From an uncultured Erwinia sp. (GTDB taxonomy: Bacteria > Pseudomonadota > Gammaproteobacteria > Enterobacterales > Enterobacteriaceae), in contig CALYQW010000012.1 in assembly GCA_945290265.1 (NCBI GenBank), positions 1 through 64,000 on the forward strand: a stretch of 64,000 nt of DNA. Reading direction: 5' to 3'. Positions within the stretch are counted from its first letter, which is position 1; every line of letters starts with the position of its first letter. The notes under the pieces are model-generated. The model was given only the letters and a program-made list of their open reading frames with translations, was not told the DNA's origin and searched no databases. The position numbers were made by a program, and so were the translations under genes. Shown piece after piece: positions 41,868 to 51,387 of this stretch.

Positions 41868-42512
41868 CTAAATAAGTCCTTGTGCATACGCATAGCGAAT
41901 CAACTCAACATTTGATGAGATCCCTAAACGCCGCATGGCATTATATTTTTGTGTTGAAATCGTGCTGATAGTACGGTTCTGTCTGCGGGCAATTTCCGCC
42001 AGCGAATAGCCTGAAGAAAACAGCCGGACAACTTCCAACTCTTTGGGTGTCAGATCGCTCCCTCTTTCACTTTTCTTCGATACCGGTATTTTAAGATATC
42101 TCAATGACGGTGAGAAATAACAGTCTGACTGCGAAACAATATGCTGACAGGCCAGCACTGTTTCACTCACAGCATCGGACTTACTGACAATAGCCATTAC
42201 GCCATAATCACAAGCTTTCCTTAATATTGCCGCGTTTTTTTGCGATGTAAGCAGTACCACCCGCGCATCAGGAAAGCGGCTCGATAATGCGCGTAACTTG
42301 GTGAAGCCATCAATCGTAGAGCGCTCAGAACCCAGAGAGAAATCAGTGATAACAATATCTGTCAGCCTGGAGGCTAAAGCCGCTAACAGATCTTTTCCAC
42401 ATATCGCCTCATTCACAATAATGAATTTTTCACTGGTAGAGAAAAGCATCTTCAGAGAATAAAGAATATGCGGATGATCGTCAGATATTGTCACCGAGTA
42501 CCTGTTACACAT
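41868..42512 (-). CDS. RcsB-like NarL/FixJ response regulator (orphan)
   Basis: The 214 residues hold a receiver domain with the acidic pair in ISDDHPHIL, the phosphoacceptor Asp in DIVITDFSLGSE, VLLTSQ and the Lys in VSKSD. The C-terminal LuxR-type helix-turn-helix is LTPKELEVVRLFSSGYSLAEI to NRTISTISTQKYNAMRRLGI. Layout and motifs resemble RcsB, with the STQK segment like its SSQK. No cognate kinase is encoded nearby. The gene lies in the accessory block beside the adhesin, and the upstream DNA is strongly AT-rich. Confidence 0.88.
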   Translation of the reverse strand: MCNRYSVTISDDHPHILYSLKMLFSTSEKFIIVNEAICGKDLLAALASRLTDIVITDFSLGSERSTIDGFTKLRALSSRFPDARVVLLTSQKNAAILRKACDYGVMAIVSKSDAVSETVLACQHIVSQSDCYFSPSLRYLKIPVSKKSERGSDLTPKELEVVRLFSSGYSLAEIARRQNRTISTISTQKYNAMRRLGISSNVELIRYAYAQGLI

Positions 42513-43094
42513 ACATCCTCCTGATAAGCTATCATTATAACGTCCATTAATTACCCGAAATATTTACAATATTATAAAAAAAGACAAGATTAACCAGCCA
42601 ACCCGGCATTGCGAATGCGGGACATAGTTTCATGTTAAGAATGAACATAACAAGGAAATTCTAAAGTATTTTGGAAAAATAAAAACCCCAAAAAAAACCA
42701 TAATTAGCAAATCAAATAATTGACATAATCATAATAAAAACCTTATCACTAAAAACCCTTCACCATTCAAAGCATATCGGCAAAAAAACACCAAAAATTA
42801 TTTAGTTAAAGATAATTAAAATTTTTTAGTAAAAAATTAAATTTCCTTAATAATAAATGAATATCCATTTTATCTGGAGAAAATGCCTTTTATTTTCATA
42901 ATTAAATTTCTGACGCCAGTCAGGAAAACCGCTCACGATATTCCCTTACGAAAATTAAGTATAACCACTCCATGCCTGAATACCCGAGGTGTTTACCACC
43001 TGAATGCGTTATCACCAGACCCATTGTTAAAAATTTTATTCGTCGGAAATGTAATAACCCTTTAGTCTGTCCGCATCGTCCTCTGGAGTTAGCT
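42513..43094. other. AT-rich spacer between regulator and yicG
   Basis: About 330 bp (42560-42890) are extremely AT-rich with long A/T tracts and no frame worth calling. No ribosome site or clear sigma-70 pair could be chosen. The right 120 bp return to normal composition and lead into the yicG ribosome site (TGGAG). Confidence 0.55.
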
Positions 43095-43712
43095 ATGTTA
43101 CTCACTATCCTGTACATCATTGGTATTACGGCGGAATCCATGACCGGGGCGCTGGCCGCCGGACGCCGCAAAATGGATATGTTTGGCGTCATTATTATCG
43201 CCTCGGTCACGGCGATTGGCGGCGGCTCGGTACGCGATATGCTGCTGGGTCACTATCCTTTGGGCTGGGTTAAACACCCGGAATACATTGTGATTGTCGC
43301 CGCCGCAGCGGTAATAACCACCCGGGCAGCCCCGCTGATGCCGCATCTGCGCAAAGTCTTCCTGGTGCTGGATGCACTGGGTCTGGCGGTATTTTCAATT
43401 ATCGGTGCCCAGGTGGCGCTGGATATGGGACATGGCGCGATCATTGCTGCGATCAGTGCCGTCATAACCGGTGTGTTTGGTGGCGTGCTACGCGATATGT
43501 TTTGCAACCGTATTCCACTGGTGTTTCAAAAAGAACTTTATGCCGGCATCGCTTTTGCCGCCGGATGGGTCTATATCCTGCTGTTAAAAACAGCGCTGCC
43601 GGTCGAAACGGTGATTATCATTACTTTGCTGGCCAGCTTTACCGCACGCCTGCTGGCACTACGCTTCAGGCTGGGACTGCCGGTATTTAACTACCCTCAT
43701 GACGATCACTAA
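43095..43712 (+). CDS. yicG: YicG, UPF0126/TRIC-like membrane protein
   Basis: The start [19 protein letters not shown] gives 205 residues, equal to E. coli YicG. The protein has two repeats of three helices with [18 protein letters not shown] and [16 protein letters not shown], typical of the bacterial TRIC-like channel family. Function in vivo is uncertain. The ligB gene that lies between yicG and gmk in E. coli is absent. Confidence 0.94.
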   Translation: MLLTILYIIGITAESMTGALAAGRRKMDMFGVIIIASVTAIGGGSVRDMLLGHYPLGWVKHPEYIVIVAAAAVITTRAAPLMPHLRKVFLVLDALGLAVFSIIGAQVALDMGHGAIIAAISAVITGVFGGVLRDMFCNRIPLVFQKELYAGIAFAAGWVYILLLKTALPVETVIIITLLASFTARLLALRFRLGLPVFNYPHDDH

Positions 43713-43818
43713 ACCGCGCTGGCCACTGCCAGAGAAGAAAATAGCGGCTAACATCGGCGAAACGCTGCATCAGACTGCACACCTGTGTATACTGTGCAGG
43801 AAGTAAACTCCGCTTTAA

Positions 43819-44460
<642 letters not shown>

Positions 44461-44513
44461 GGACAACTCAGTATCATGCCGAGTCATTTCGTCACCCGTG
44501 GAGTATCACATTT

Positions 44514-44789
44514 ATGGCACGCGTAACCGTACAGGACGCAGTAGAGAAAATTGGTAATCGTTTTGATCTGGTTCTGGTCGCCGCCCGTCGCGCACGCCAG
44601 ATGCAGATCGGTGGTAAAGATCCGCTGGTTGCCGAAGAAAACGATAAATCCACCGTCATCGCGCTGCGTGAAATCGAAGAAGGCCTGGTCACCAACCAGA
44701 TCCTCGATGTGCGCGATCGTCAGGAGCAGCAGGAACAGGAAGCCGCTGAACTTCAGGCAGTGACGGCAATTGCCGAAGGCCGCCGTTAA
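44514..44789 (+). CDS. rpoZ: RNA polymerase omega subunit
   Basis: The 91-residue subunit ([20 protein letters not shown] to AIAEGRR) promotes RNA polymerase assembly and forms part of a ppGpp site. The GGAG ribosome site precedes ATG. It is upstream of spoT in the same operon, linking two ppGpp functions. Confidence 0.98.
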   Translation: MARVTVQDAVEKIGNRFDLVLVAARRARQMQIGGKDPLVAEENDKSTVIALREIEEGLVTNQILDVRDRQEQQEQEAAELQAVTAIAEGRR

Positions 44790-44808
44790 TCAACCGTGAA
44801 GGATCACC

Positions 44809-46914
44809 TTGTATCTCTTTGAAAGTCTCAATCAGCTGATTGAAAAATACTTGCCTGAAGATCAGATTAACCGACTCAGGCAAGCCTACCTTGTCGCACG
44901 TGATGCTCACGAGGGACAAACACGCTCCAGCGGTGAGCCTTATATAACCCATCCGGTTGCCGTCGCCTGCATTCTGGCAGAAATGAAGCTTGACCATGAA
45001 ACGCTGATGGCGGCGCTGCTGCACGATGTTATCGAAGATACGCCGGCCACCTACCAGGATATGGAGCAACTGTTTGGCAAAAGCGTTGCTGAACTAGTTG
45101 AAGGTGTGTCCAAGCTGGATAAGCTGAAGTTCCGCGACAAGAAAGAAGCCCAGGCTGAAAACTTCCGTAAGATGATCATGGCGATGGTGCAGGATATCCG
45201 CGTTATCCTGATCAAGCTGGCTGACCGTACCCACAATATGCGTACGCTCGGCTCCTTACGGCCAGATAAGCGTCGCCGCATTGCGCTGGAAACGCTGGAA
45301 ATCTACAGTCCGCTGGCGCACCGCTTGGGTATTCATCATCTGAAAACTGAGCTGGAAGAGTTAGGGTTTGAAGCGCTCTATCCAAACCGCTACCGGGTGA
45401 TCAAAGAGGTGGTGAAAGCCGCACGCGGCAACCGCAAAGAGATGATCCAAAAAATCCTCTCAGAAATTGACGGTCGTTTGCAGGAAGCCGGTATTGCCTG
45501 CCGGGTTAGTGGTCGCGAAAAGCATCTTTACTCGATTTACTGCAAAATGCACCTGAAAGAGCAGCGCTTCCATTCGATTATGGATATCTATGCCTTCAGA
45601 GTGATCGTACGCGACGTCGATACCTGCTATCGCGTGCTGGGGCAGATGCACAGCCTGTATAAGCCGCGCCCCGGCAGAGTCAAAGACTACATCGCCATCC
45701 CGAAAGCCAATGGCTATCAGTCACTGCACACCTCGATGATCGGGCCGCATGGCGTACCGGTAGAAGTGCAGATCCGTACCGAAGATATGGATCAAATGGC
45801 GGAGATGGGGGTGGCGGCCCACTGGGCCTATAAAGAGCAGGGCGAAAGCAGCACCACCGCCCAGATCCGCGCTCAGCGCTGGCTGCAAAGCCTGCTGGAG
45901 CTGCAACAGAGTGCCGGCAGCTCTTTTGAATTTATTGAAAGCGTTAAATCCGATCTGTTCCCGGATGAGATTTACGTCTTTACCCCGGAAGGCCGCATCG
46001 TCGAACTGCCTGCCGGTGCCACCCCAGTGGATTTTGCCTATGCGGTGCATACCGATATCGGCCACGCCTGTGTCGGGGCACGCGTCGATCGCCAGCCTTA
46101 CCCGCTGTCCCAGCCGCTGACCAGCGGTCAGACTATCGAAATTATTACTGCACCGGGCGCACGTCCGAATGCCGCCTGGCTGAATTTTGTCGTCAGTTCT
46201 AAAGCGCGGGCTAAAATCCGTCAGCTGCTGAAAAACCTGAAGCGCGATGACTCTGTCAGCCTGGGTCGCCGTCTGCTGAATCATGCACTGGGCGGCAGCC
46301 GCAAACTGGCTGAAATCCCGGAGGATAATATTCAGCACGAGCTGGAGCGGATGAAGCTCAATTCATTCGACGATCTGCTGGCTGAAATCGGCCTTGGCAA
46401 CGCCATGAGCGTGGTAGTGGCAAGAAATCTGCAGCAGAGTGACAGCGTACCCAGCGAAGGCAGCCCGCGCAGTAAGCTGCCAATTAAAGGCGCGGATGGG
46501 GTGTTGATAACCTTTGCCAAATGTTGCCGCCCTATTCCCGGCGACCCGATTGTTGCTCACGTCAGTCCGGGAAAAGGTCTGGTGGTGCATCACGAATCCT
46601 GCCGCAATATTCGCAGCTACCAGAAAGAGCCAGAGAAGTTTATGGCGGTAGAGTGGGATACCGTGACCGAGCAGGAGTTTGTAGCCGAAATCAAGGTGGA
46701 TATGTTTAACCATCAGGGCGCACTGGCGAATCTTACTGCCGCGATTAACACCTCCGGCTCGAATATTCAGAGTATGAATACCGAAGAAAAAGATGGCCGG
46801 GTTTACTGTGCCATTATCCGACTGACGGCGCGTGACCGGGTACATCTGGCCAATATCATGCGCAAGATCCGCGTGATGCCGGATGTCATCAAAGTTCACC
46901 GAAACCGTAACTGA
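44809..46914 (+). CDS. spoT: Bifunctional (p)ppGpp synthetase/hydrolase SpoT
   Basis: The 701-residue protein starts at TTG with AAGGA 5 bp upstream, as in E. coli. The HD hydrolase domain (about 25-150, with HPVAVA and LLHDVIEDT), the synthetase domain (RVKDYIAIPKANGYQSLH), TGS (about 390-445, IYVFTPEGRIVELPAGATPVDFAYAVHT) and the C-terminal ACT domain are in order. It sets (p)ppGpp levels in response to carbon, iron and fatty acid starvation. Confidence 0.98.
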   Translation: MYLFESLNQLIEKYLPEDQINRLRQAYLVARDAHEGQTRSSGEPYITHPVAVACILAEMKLDHETLMAALLHDVIEDTPATYQDMEQLFGKSVAELVEGVSKLDKLKFRDKKEAQAENFRKMIMAMVQDIRVILIKLADRTHNMRTLGSLRPDKRRRIALETLEIYSPLAHRLGIHHLKTELEELGFEALYPNRYRVIKEVVKAARGNRKEMIQKILSEIDGRLQEAGIACRVSGREKHLYSIYCKMHLKEQRFHSIMDIYAFRVIVRDVDTCYRVLGQMHSLYKPRPGRVKDYIAIPKANGYQSLHTSMIGPHGVPVEVQIRTEDMDQMAEMGVAAHWAYKEQGESSTTAQIRAQRWLQSLLELQQSAGSSFEFIESVKSDLFPDEIYVFTPEGRIVELPAGATPVDFAYAVHTDIGHACVGARVDRQPYPLSQPLTSGQTIEIITAPGARPNAAWLNFVVSSKARAKIRQLLKNLKRDDSVSLGRRLLNHALGGSRKLAEIPEDNIQHELERMKLNSFDDLLAEIGLGNAMSVVVARNLQQSDSVPSEGSPRSKLPIKGADGVLITFAKCCRPIPGDPIVAHVSPGKGLVVHHESCRNIRSYQKEPEKFMAVEWDTVTEQEFVAEIKVDMFNHQGALANLTAAINTSGSNIQSMNTEEKDGRVYCAIIRLTARDRVHLANIMRKIRVMPDVIKVHRNRN

Positions 46915-47008
46915 AGGGGCCGGAGCGGGCATCTCTGCTCCGGCCTGCTTATCCCCGCGACTGCGGCTCAGCGCGCCGCTGCCGCTATTTTAGGGAGTTT
47001 TCCTGCGC

Positions 47009-47704
47009 ATGAATGCCCAACGCTTTGCCCGTATTCGCCAGATGCTCGCCGCCCGACAGCACGATCTGACGGTTTGTATGGAACTGGTTCATAAACCGCA
47101 TAATGTTTCTGCGGTGATCCGCACCGCCGATGCGGTGGGCGTGCATGAAGTGAACGCGGTCTGGCCGGGCAGCCGGATGCGTACCATGGTCTCTTCAGCG
47201 GCGGGCAGCAACAGCTGGGTAAAAGTGAAAACCCATCCCACGATTGCCGATGCCGTCAGCGCGCTGAAAGCGCAAAACATGCAAATTCTGGCGATTAACC
47301 TCTCCGATAAAGCGATCGATTTCCGCGAAATCGACTATACCCGCCCGACCTGTATTCTGATGGGCCAGGAAAAAACCGGTATCACGGCGGAAGCGCTGGC
47401 GCTGGCCGATAAAGAGATCGTCATTCCGATGATCGGTATGGTGCAGTCACTGAACGTCTCCGTAGCTTCGGCGCTGATCCTGTACGAGGCGCAGCGGCAG
47501 CGGCAAAATGCCGGCATGTATCAGCGCCAGCAAAGCAGCCTGCCTTACCCGGAACAGCAGCGTCTGCTGTTTGAGGGGGGCTATCCGGTGCTGGCGCGCG
47601 TGGCAAAACATAAAGGTCTGCCCTACCCGGAAATTGATGACTGCGGATCAATCGTGGCCTCCCCGGAGTGGTGGGCTAGCATGCAATCCAGGGCGCGTAA
47701 ATAA
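47009..47704 (+). CDS. trmH: tRNA (guanosine-18-2'-O)-methyltransferase
   Basis: This SPOUT methyltransferase modifies G18 of tRNAs. The 231 residues contain VHKPHNVSAVIRTADAVGV, the SAM-knot ILMGQEKTGIT and IPMIGMVQSLNVSVASA. The last base of its stop is the first base of the recG ATG (TAATG). Confidence 0.97.
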   Translation: MNAQRFARIRQMLAARQHDLTVCMELVHKPHNVSAVIRTADAVGVHEVNAVWPGSRMRTMVSSAAGSNSWVKVKTHPTIADAVSALKAQNMQILAINLSDKAIDFREIDYTRPTCILMGQEKTGITAEALALADKEIVIPMIGMVQSLNVSVASALILYEAQRQRQNAGMYQRQQSSLPYPEQQRLLFEGGYPVLARVAKHKGLPYPEIDDCGSIVASPEWWASMQSRARK

Positions 47705-49785
47705 TGCAGGGCCGCCTGCTGGACGCCATTCCGCTGAGTACCCTCGCGGGCGTGGGTGCCCGTCAGGCTGAACGTCTCGGCAGACTGGGGCTGGTGACAG
47801 TGCAGGATCTGCTGCTACATCTGCCGATGCGCTATGAAGACCGCACCCAACTCTACGCAATTAACGATCTGCTGCCGGGAATTTACGCCACGGTAGAGGG
47901 TGAAGTGTTACGTAGCGATATCAGCTTTGGTCGCCGCCGGATGCTGACCTGCCAGATCAGCGATGGCAGCGGCGTACTGACGCTACGCTTTTTCAACTTC
48001 AATGCCGGGATGAAAAACAGCCTGGCTGCAGGCCTCCGCGTTACCGCTTACGGTGAAATCAAGCGCGGGCAGCGCGGAGCCGAAATTATTCACCCGGAAT
48101 ACCGGGTGCAGGGCGAGTACGGCAGCACGGAATTACAGGAAACCCTGACCCCGGTCTATTCCACCACCGAAGGGATACGTCAGGCCACGCTGCGCAGCCT
48201 GACCGAACAGGCGTTGACCCTGCTGGATACCTGCGCGGTTGCGGAACTGCTGCCGGCGGAACTCAGCAAAGGCATGATGCCGCTGCCGCAGGCGCTGCGC
48301 ACCCTGCACCGTCCTCCGCCGGATACGATTCTGCAGGATCTTGACAGCGGTTCCCACCCGGCACAGCGCCGCCTGATTATGGAAGAGCTGCTGGCGCATA
48401 ATCTCAGCATGCTGGCGCTGCGCGCTGGCGCTCAGCGCCATCATGCGCAGCCGATCCCAGCCAGTCAGACGCTGAGCAGTCAGCTGCTGGCCGCCCTGCC
48501 GTTTAAGCCTACCGCCGCCCAGGCGCGGGTGGTGCAAGAGATTGAAGCCGATCTGGCCTGCGATCATCCGATGATGCGCCTGGTGCAGGGCGATGTGGGT
48601 TCAGGCAAAACCCTGGTGGCCGCGCTGGCTGCCCTGCAGGTCATTGCCAGTGGTAAGCAGGTGGCGCTGATGGCGCCCACCGAGCTGCTGGCCGAGCAGC
48701 ACGTCACCAATTTTCGCCAGTGGCTGACGCCGCTCGGGCTGGAAGTGGGCTGGCTGGCCGGTAAACAGAAAGGTAAAGCGCGCCTGGCACAACAGGAGGC
48801 GATTGCCAGCGGCCAGGTTGCCATGGTGGTCGGCACCCATGCACTGTTTCAGGAGCAGGTGCAGTTTGCCGGACTGGCGCTGGTGATTATCGACGAGCAG
48901 CACCGTTTTGGCGTCCACCAGCGGCTGGCGCTGCGCGAAAAAGGCGAGGAGCAGGGCTTCCATCCTCATCAGCTGATTATGACCGCCACCCCTATTCCGC
49001 GAACCCTGGCGATGACCGCCTACGCCGATCTGGATACTTCTACTATCGACGAACTGCCGCCGGGGCGCACGCCGGTGACCACGGTAGCCATTCCGGATAC
49101 CCGGCGCAGCGATATTATCGCCCGGGTTAAAAGCGCCTGCAGTGACGAGGGTCGCCAGGCTTACTGGGTCTGTACCCTGATTGAAGAATCCGAGCTGCTG
49201 GAAGCTCAGGCTGCTGAAGCCAGCTGGGAAGAGCTGAAGCTGGCGCTGCCGGAACTGCAGATAGGGCTGGTCCATGGCAGGATGAAACCGCAGGAAAAAC
49301 AGGCCATTATGCAGTCGTTTAAGCAGGGAGAGGTTCAGCTGCTGATCGCCACTACGGTGATTGAAGTCGGCGTGGACGTGCCGAATGCCAGCCTGATGAT
49401 TATCGAAAATCCGGAACGGCTGGGTCTGGCGCAACTGCATCAGCTGCGCGGGCGCGTCGGGCGTGGTGCCGTAGCATCGCACTGCGTGTTGCTGTACAAA
49501 ACGCCGCTCAGTAAAACCGCACAACAGCGCCTGCAGGTGCTGCGTGACAGCAATGACGGCTTTGTCATCGCCCAACGCGATCTGGAAATCCGTGGCCCGG
49601 GTGAACTGCTCGGCACCCGACAGACCGGCAACGCTGAATTTAAAGTGGCCGATCTGCTGCGCGATCAGGCGATGATCCCTGAAGTTCAGCGCATTGCGCG
49701 CCATATTCATCAGCATTATCCGCCACAAGCTCAGGCTCTGATCGAGCGCTGGTTGCCGCAAACCGAACGTTACACTAACGCCTGA
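47704..49785 (+). CDS. recG: ATP-dependent DNA helicase RecG
   Basis: This branched-DNA translocase remodels replication forks and Holliday junctions. The 693 residues include the wedge OB domain (about 60-150), Walker A GDVGSGKT, motif II DEQH, TATPIPRT and the C-terminal helicase half with ATTVIEVGVDVPNA and QLRGRVGRG. It is translation-coupled to trmH. Confidence 0.98.
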   Translation: MQGRLLDAIPLSTLAGVGARQAERLGRLGLVTVQDLLLHLPMRYEDRTQLYAINDLLPGIYATVEGEVLRSDISFGRRRMLTCQISDGSGVLTLRFFNFNAGMKNSLAAGLRVTAYGEIKRGQRGAEIIHPEYRVQGEYGSTELQETLTPVYSTTEGIRQATLRSLTEQALTLLDTCAVAELLPAELSKGMMPLPQALRTLHRPPPDTILQDLDSGSHPAQRRLIMEELLAHNLSMLALRAGAQRHHAQPIPASQTLSSQLLAALPFKPTAAQARVVQEIEADLACDHPMMRLVQGDVGSGKTLVAALAALQVIASGKQVALMAPTELLAEQHVTNFRQWLTPLGLEVGWLAGKQKGKARLAQQEAIASGQVAMVVGTHALFQEQVQFAGLALVIIDEQHRFGVHQRLALREKGEEQGFHPHQLIMTATPIPRTLAMTAYADLDTSTIDELPPGRTPVTTVAIPDTRRSDIIARVKSACSDEGRQAYWVCTLIEESELLEAQAAEASWEELKLALPELQIGLVHGRMKPQEKQAIMQSFKQGEVQLLIATTVIEVGVDVPNASLMIIENPERLGLAQLHQLRGRVGRGAVASHCVLLYKTPLSKTAQQRLQVLRDSNDGFVIAQRDLEIRGPGELLGTRQTGNAEFKVADLLRDQAMIPEVQRIARHIHQHYPPQAQALIERWLPQTERYTNA

Positions 49786-49818
49786 TGCCTGACAGATAAA
49801 TATTAGTGCGCTGGCGCA

Positions 49819-49834
49819 CAGCAAACGTTTGCTT
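49819..49834. promoter_or_regulatory. PurR operator upstream of xanP
   Basis: The perfect palindrome GCAAACGTTTGC sits within a 16-mer that matches 11 of 12 conserved positions of the PurR consensus (ANGCAANCGNTTNCNT). It overlaps a putative -35 (TTGCTT), 16 bp before TAAAAT at 49851-49856. Repression of xanthine uptake by PurR with hypoxanthine or guanine is inferred. Confidence 0.75.
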
Positions 49835-49883
49835 TTCGCCGGACAGCAATTAAAATCGCCTTTTTTGATCCGGGGCCCCGAAA

Positions 49884-51269
49884 ATGTCTGACGAAATCCT
49901 TGATGCCGCCGATCGCACGCCCGTTGCGAGTGGCAAAAGTGAATTAATTTACCGCCTGGAAGATCGTCCCCCCTTTCCGCAGACGCTGTTTGCCGCCGGT
50001 CAGCATCTGCTGGCGATGTTTGTAGCGGTAATCACCCCGGCACTGCTGATTTGCCAGGCGCTGGGGCTGCCGGCAGAAGATACCCGGCATATTATCAGTA
50101 TGTCGCTGTTCGCCTCCGGCGTAGCCTCGCTGTTACAGATCAAAACCTGGGGACCGGTAGGTTCCGGGCTGCTGTCAATTCAGGGCACCAGCTTTAACTT
50201 TGTTTCGCCACTGATTATGGGCGGAATGGCGCTGAAAAACGGCGGGGCTGACGTACCAGCGATGATGGCGGCGTTGTTTGGCACCCTGATGCTGGCCTCC
50301 TGTACCGAGATGGTGCTTTCACGCATCCTGCATCTGGCGCGCCGGGTGATTACGCCGCTGGTATCCGGCATCGTGGTGATGATTATCGGGCTGTCGCTAA
50401 TTCAGGTGGGCTTAACCTCCATTGGCGGCGGTTATGCGGCACTTAACGATCACAGCTTTGGCGCACCGAAAAATCTGCTGCTGGCCGGTGCGGTGCTGAT
50501 CACCATTATTCTGCTTAACCGTCAGCGTAACCCCTACCTGCGGGTCGCTTCGCTGGTAATCGCCATGGCAGCGGGCTGGCTGTTGGCCTGGCTGCTGGAT
50601 ATGCTGCCGCAGAGCACCAGCGCAGAATCACTGCCTGTGGTTGCCATCCCGATGCCGCTGTATTACGGGCTGGGCATTGACTGGAATCTGCTGCTGCCGC
50701 TGATGCTGGTATTTATGGTGACCTCGCTGGAAACCATTGGGGATATCACCGCCACCTCGGATGTCTCTGAGCAGCCGGTGAGCGGCCCGCTGTATATGAA
50801 ACGCCTGAAAGGCGGGGTACTGGCGAATGGTCTGAACTCCTGCGTTTCGGCACTGTTTAATACTTTCCCGAACTCCTGCTTTGGTCAGAACAATGGCGTG
50901 ATCCAGCTAACCGGGGTTGCCAGCCGTTATGTAGGTTTTGTAGTGGCGCTGATGTTGATAGTGCTGGGGCTGTTCCCGGCGGTCAGCGGTTTTGTTCAGC
51001 ATATCCCTGAGCCGGTACTGGGCGGAGCCACCATCGTGATGTTTGGCACCATCGCCGCCTCCGGGGTGCGTATCGTGTCACGCGAGCCGCTGAACCGCCG
51101 GGCGGTGATGATTATTGCGCTGTCGCTGGCCGCCGGACTGGGGGTTTCCCAGCAGCCGCTGATTTTGCAGTTCGCCCCGGACTGGCTGAAAACGCTGTTT
51201 TCCTCCGGGATCGCCGCCGGTGGGATCTGCGCCATTATTCTGAATTTAATCTTCCCACAGGAAAAATAA
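49884..51269 (+). CDS. xanP: Xanthine permease XanP (NCS2 family)
   Basis: This proton-coupled xanthine transporter of the inner membrane has 461 residues and about fourteen membrane segments. Landmarks are [61 protein letters not shown] and the NCS2 signature [16 protein letters not shown]. It lies after recG; the gltS gene found between them in E. coli is absent. A PurR operator precedes it. Confidence 0.96.
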   Translation: MSDEILDAADRTPVASGKSELIYRLEDRPPFPQTLFAAGQHLLAMFVAVITPALLICQALGLPAEDTRHIISMSLFASGVASLLQIKTWGPVGSGLLSIQGTSFNFVSPLIMGGMALKNGGADVPAMMAALFGTLMLASCTEMVLSRILHLARRVITPLVSGIVVMIIGLSLIQVGLTSIGGGYAALNDHSFGAPKNLLLAGAVLITIILLNRQRNPYLRVASLVIAMAAGWLLAWLLDMLPQSTSAESLPVVAIPMPLYYGLGIDWNLLLPLMLVFMVTSLETIGDITATSDVSEQPVSGPLYMKRLKGGVLANGLNSCVSALFNTFPNSCFGQNNGVIQLTGVASRYVGFVVALMLIVLGLFPAVSGFVQHIPEPVLGGATIVMFGTIAASGVRIVSREPLNRRAVMIIALSLAAGLGVSQQPLILQFAPDWLKTLFSSGIAAGGICAIILNLIFPQEK

Positions 51270-51387
51270 TCCTGCAGAAACAGCCAGCTGCCGGACCATT
51301 CCGGGCCGCTGGCAGGCGTCAGACTTGAGCTGCAGAGTCAAATCAGGCATAACAGGCCATTACCAGAAATAATTGGGGATGGTCTGC

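Noticed and set aside
45721-46932. - strand frames opposite spoT
   Set aside because: They lie entirely within spoT and show no motif; they reflect codon bias of the sense gene.
48601-49824. Long - strand frame (407 codons) opposite recG
   Set aside because: It is a shadow of the recG coding sequence. Its predicted protein has no recognisable domain, and recG is fully conserved on the other strand.
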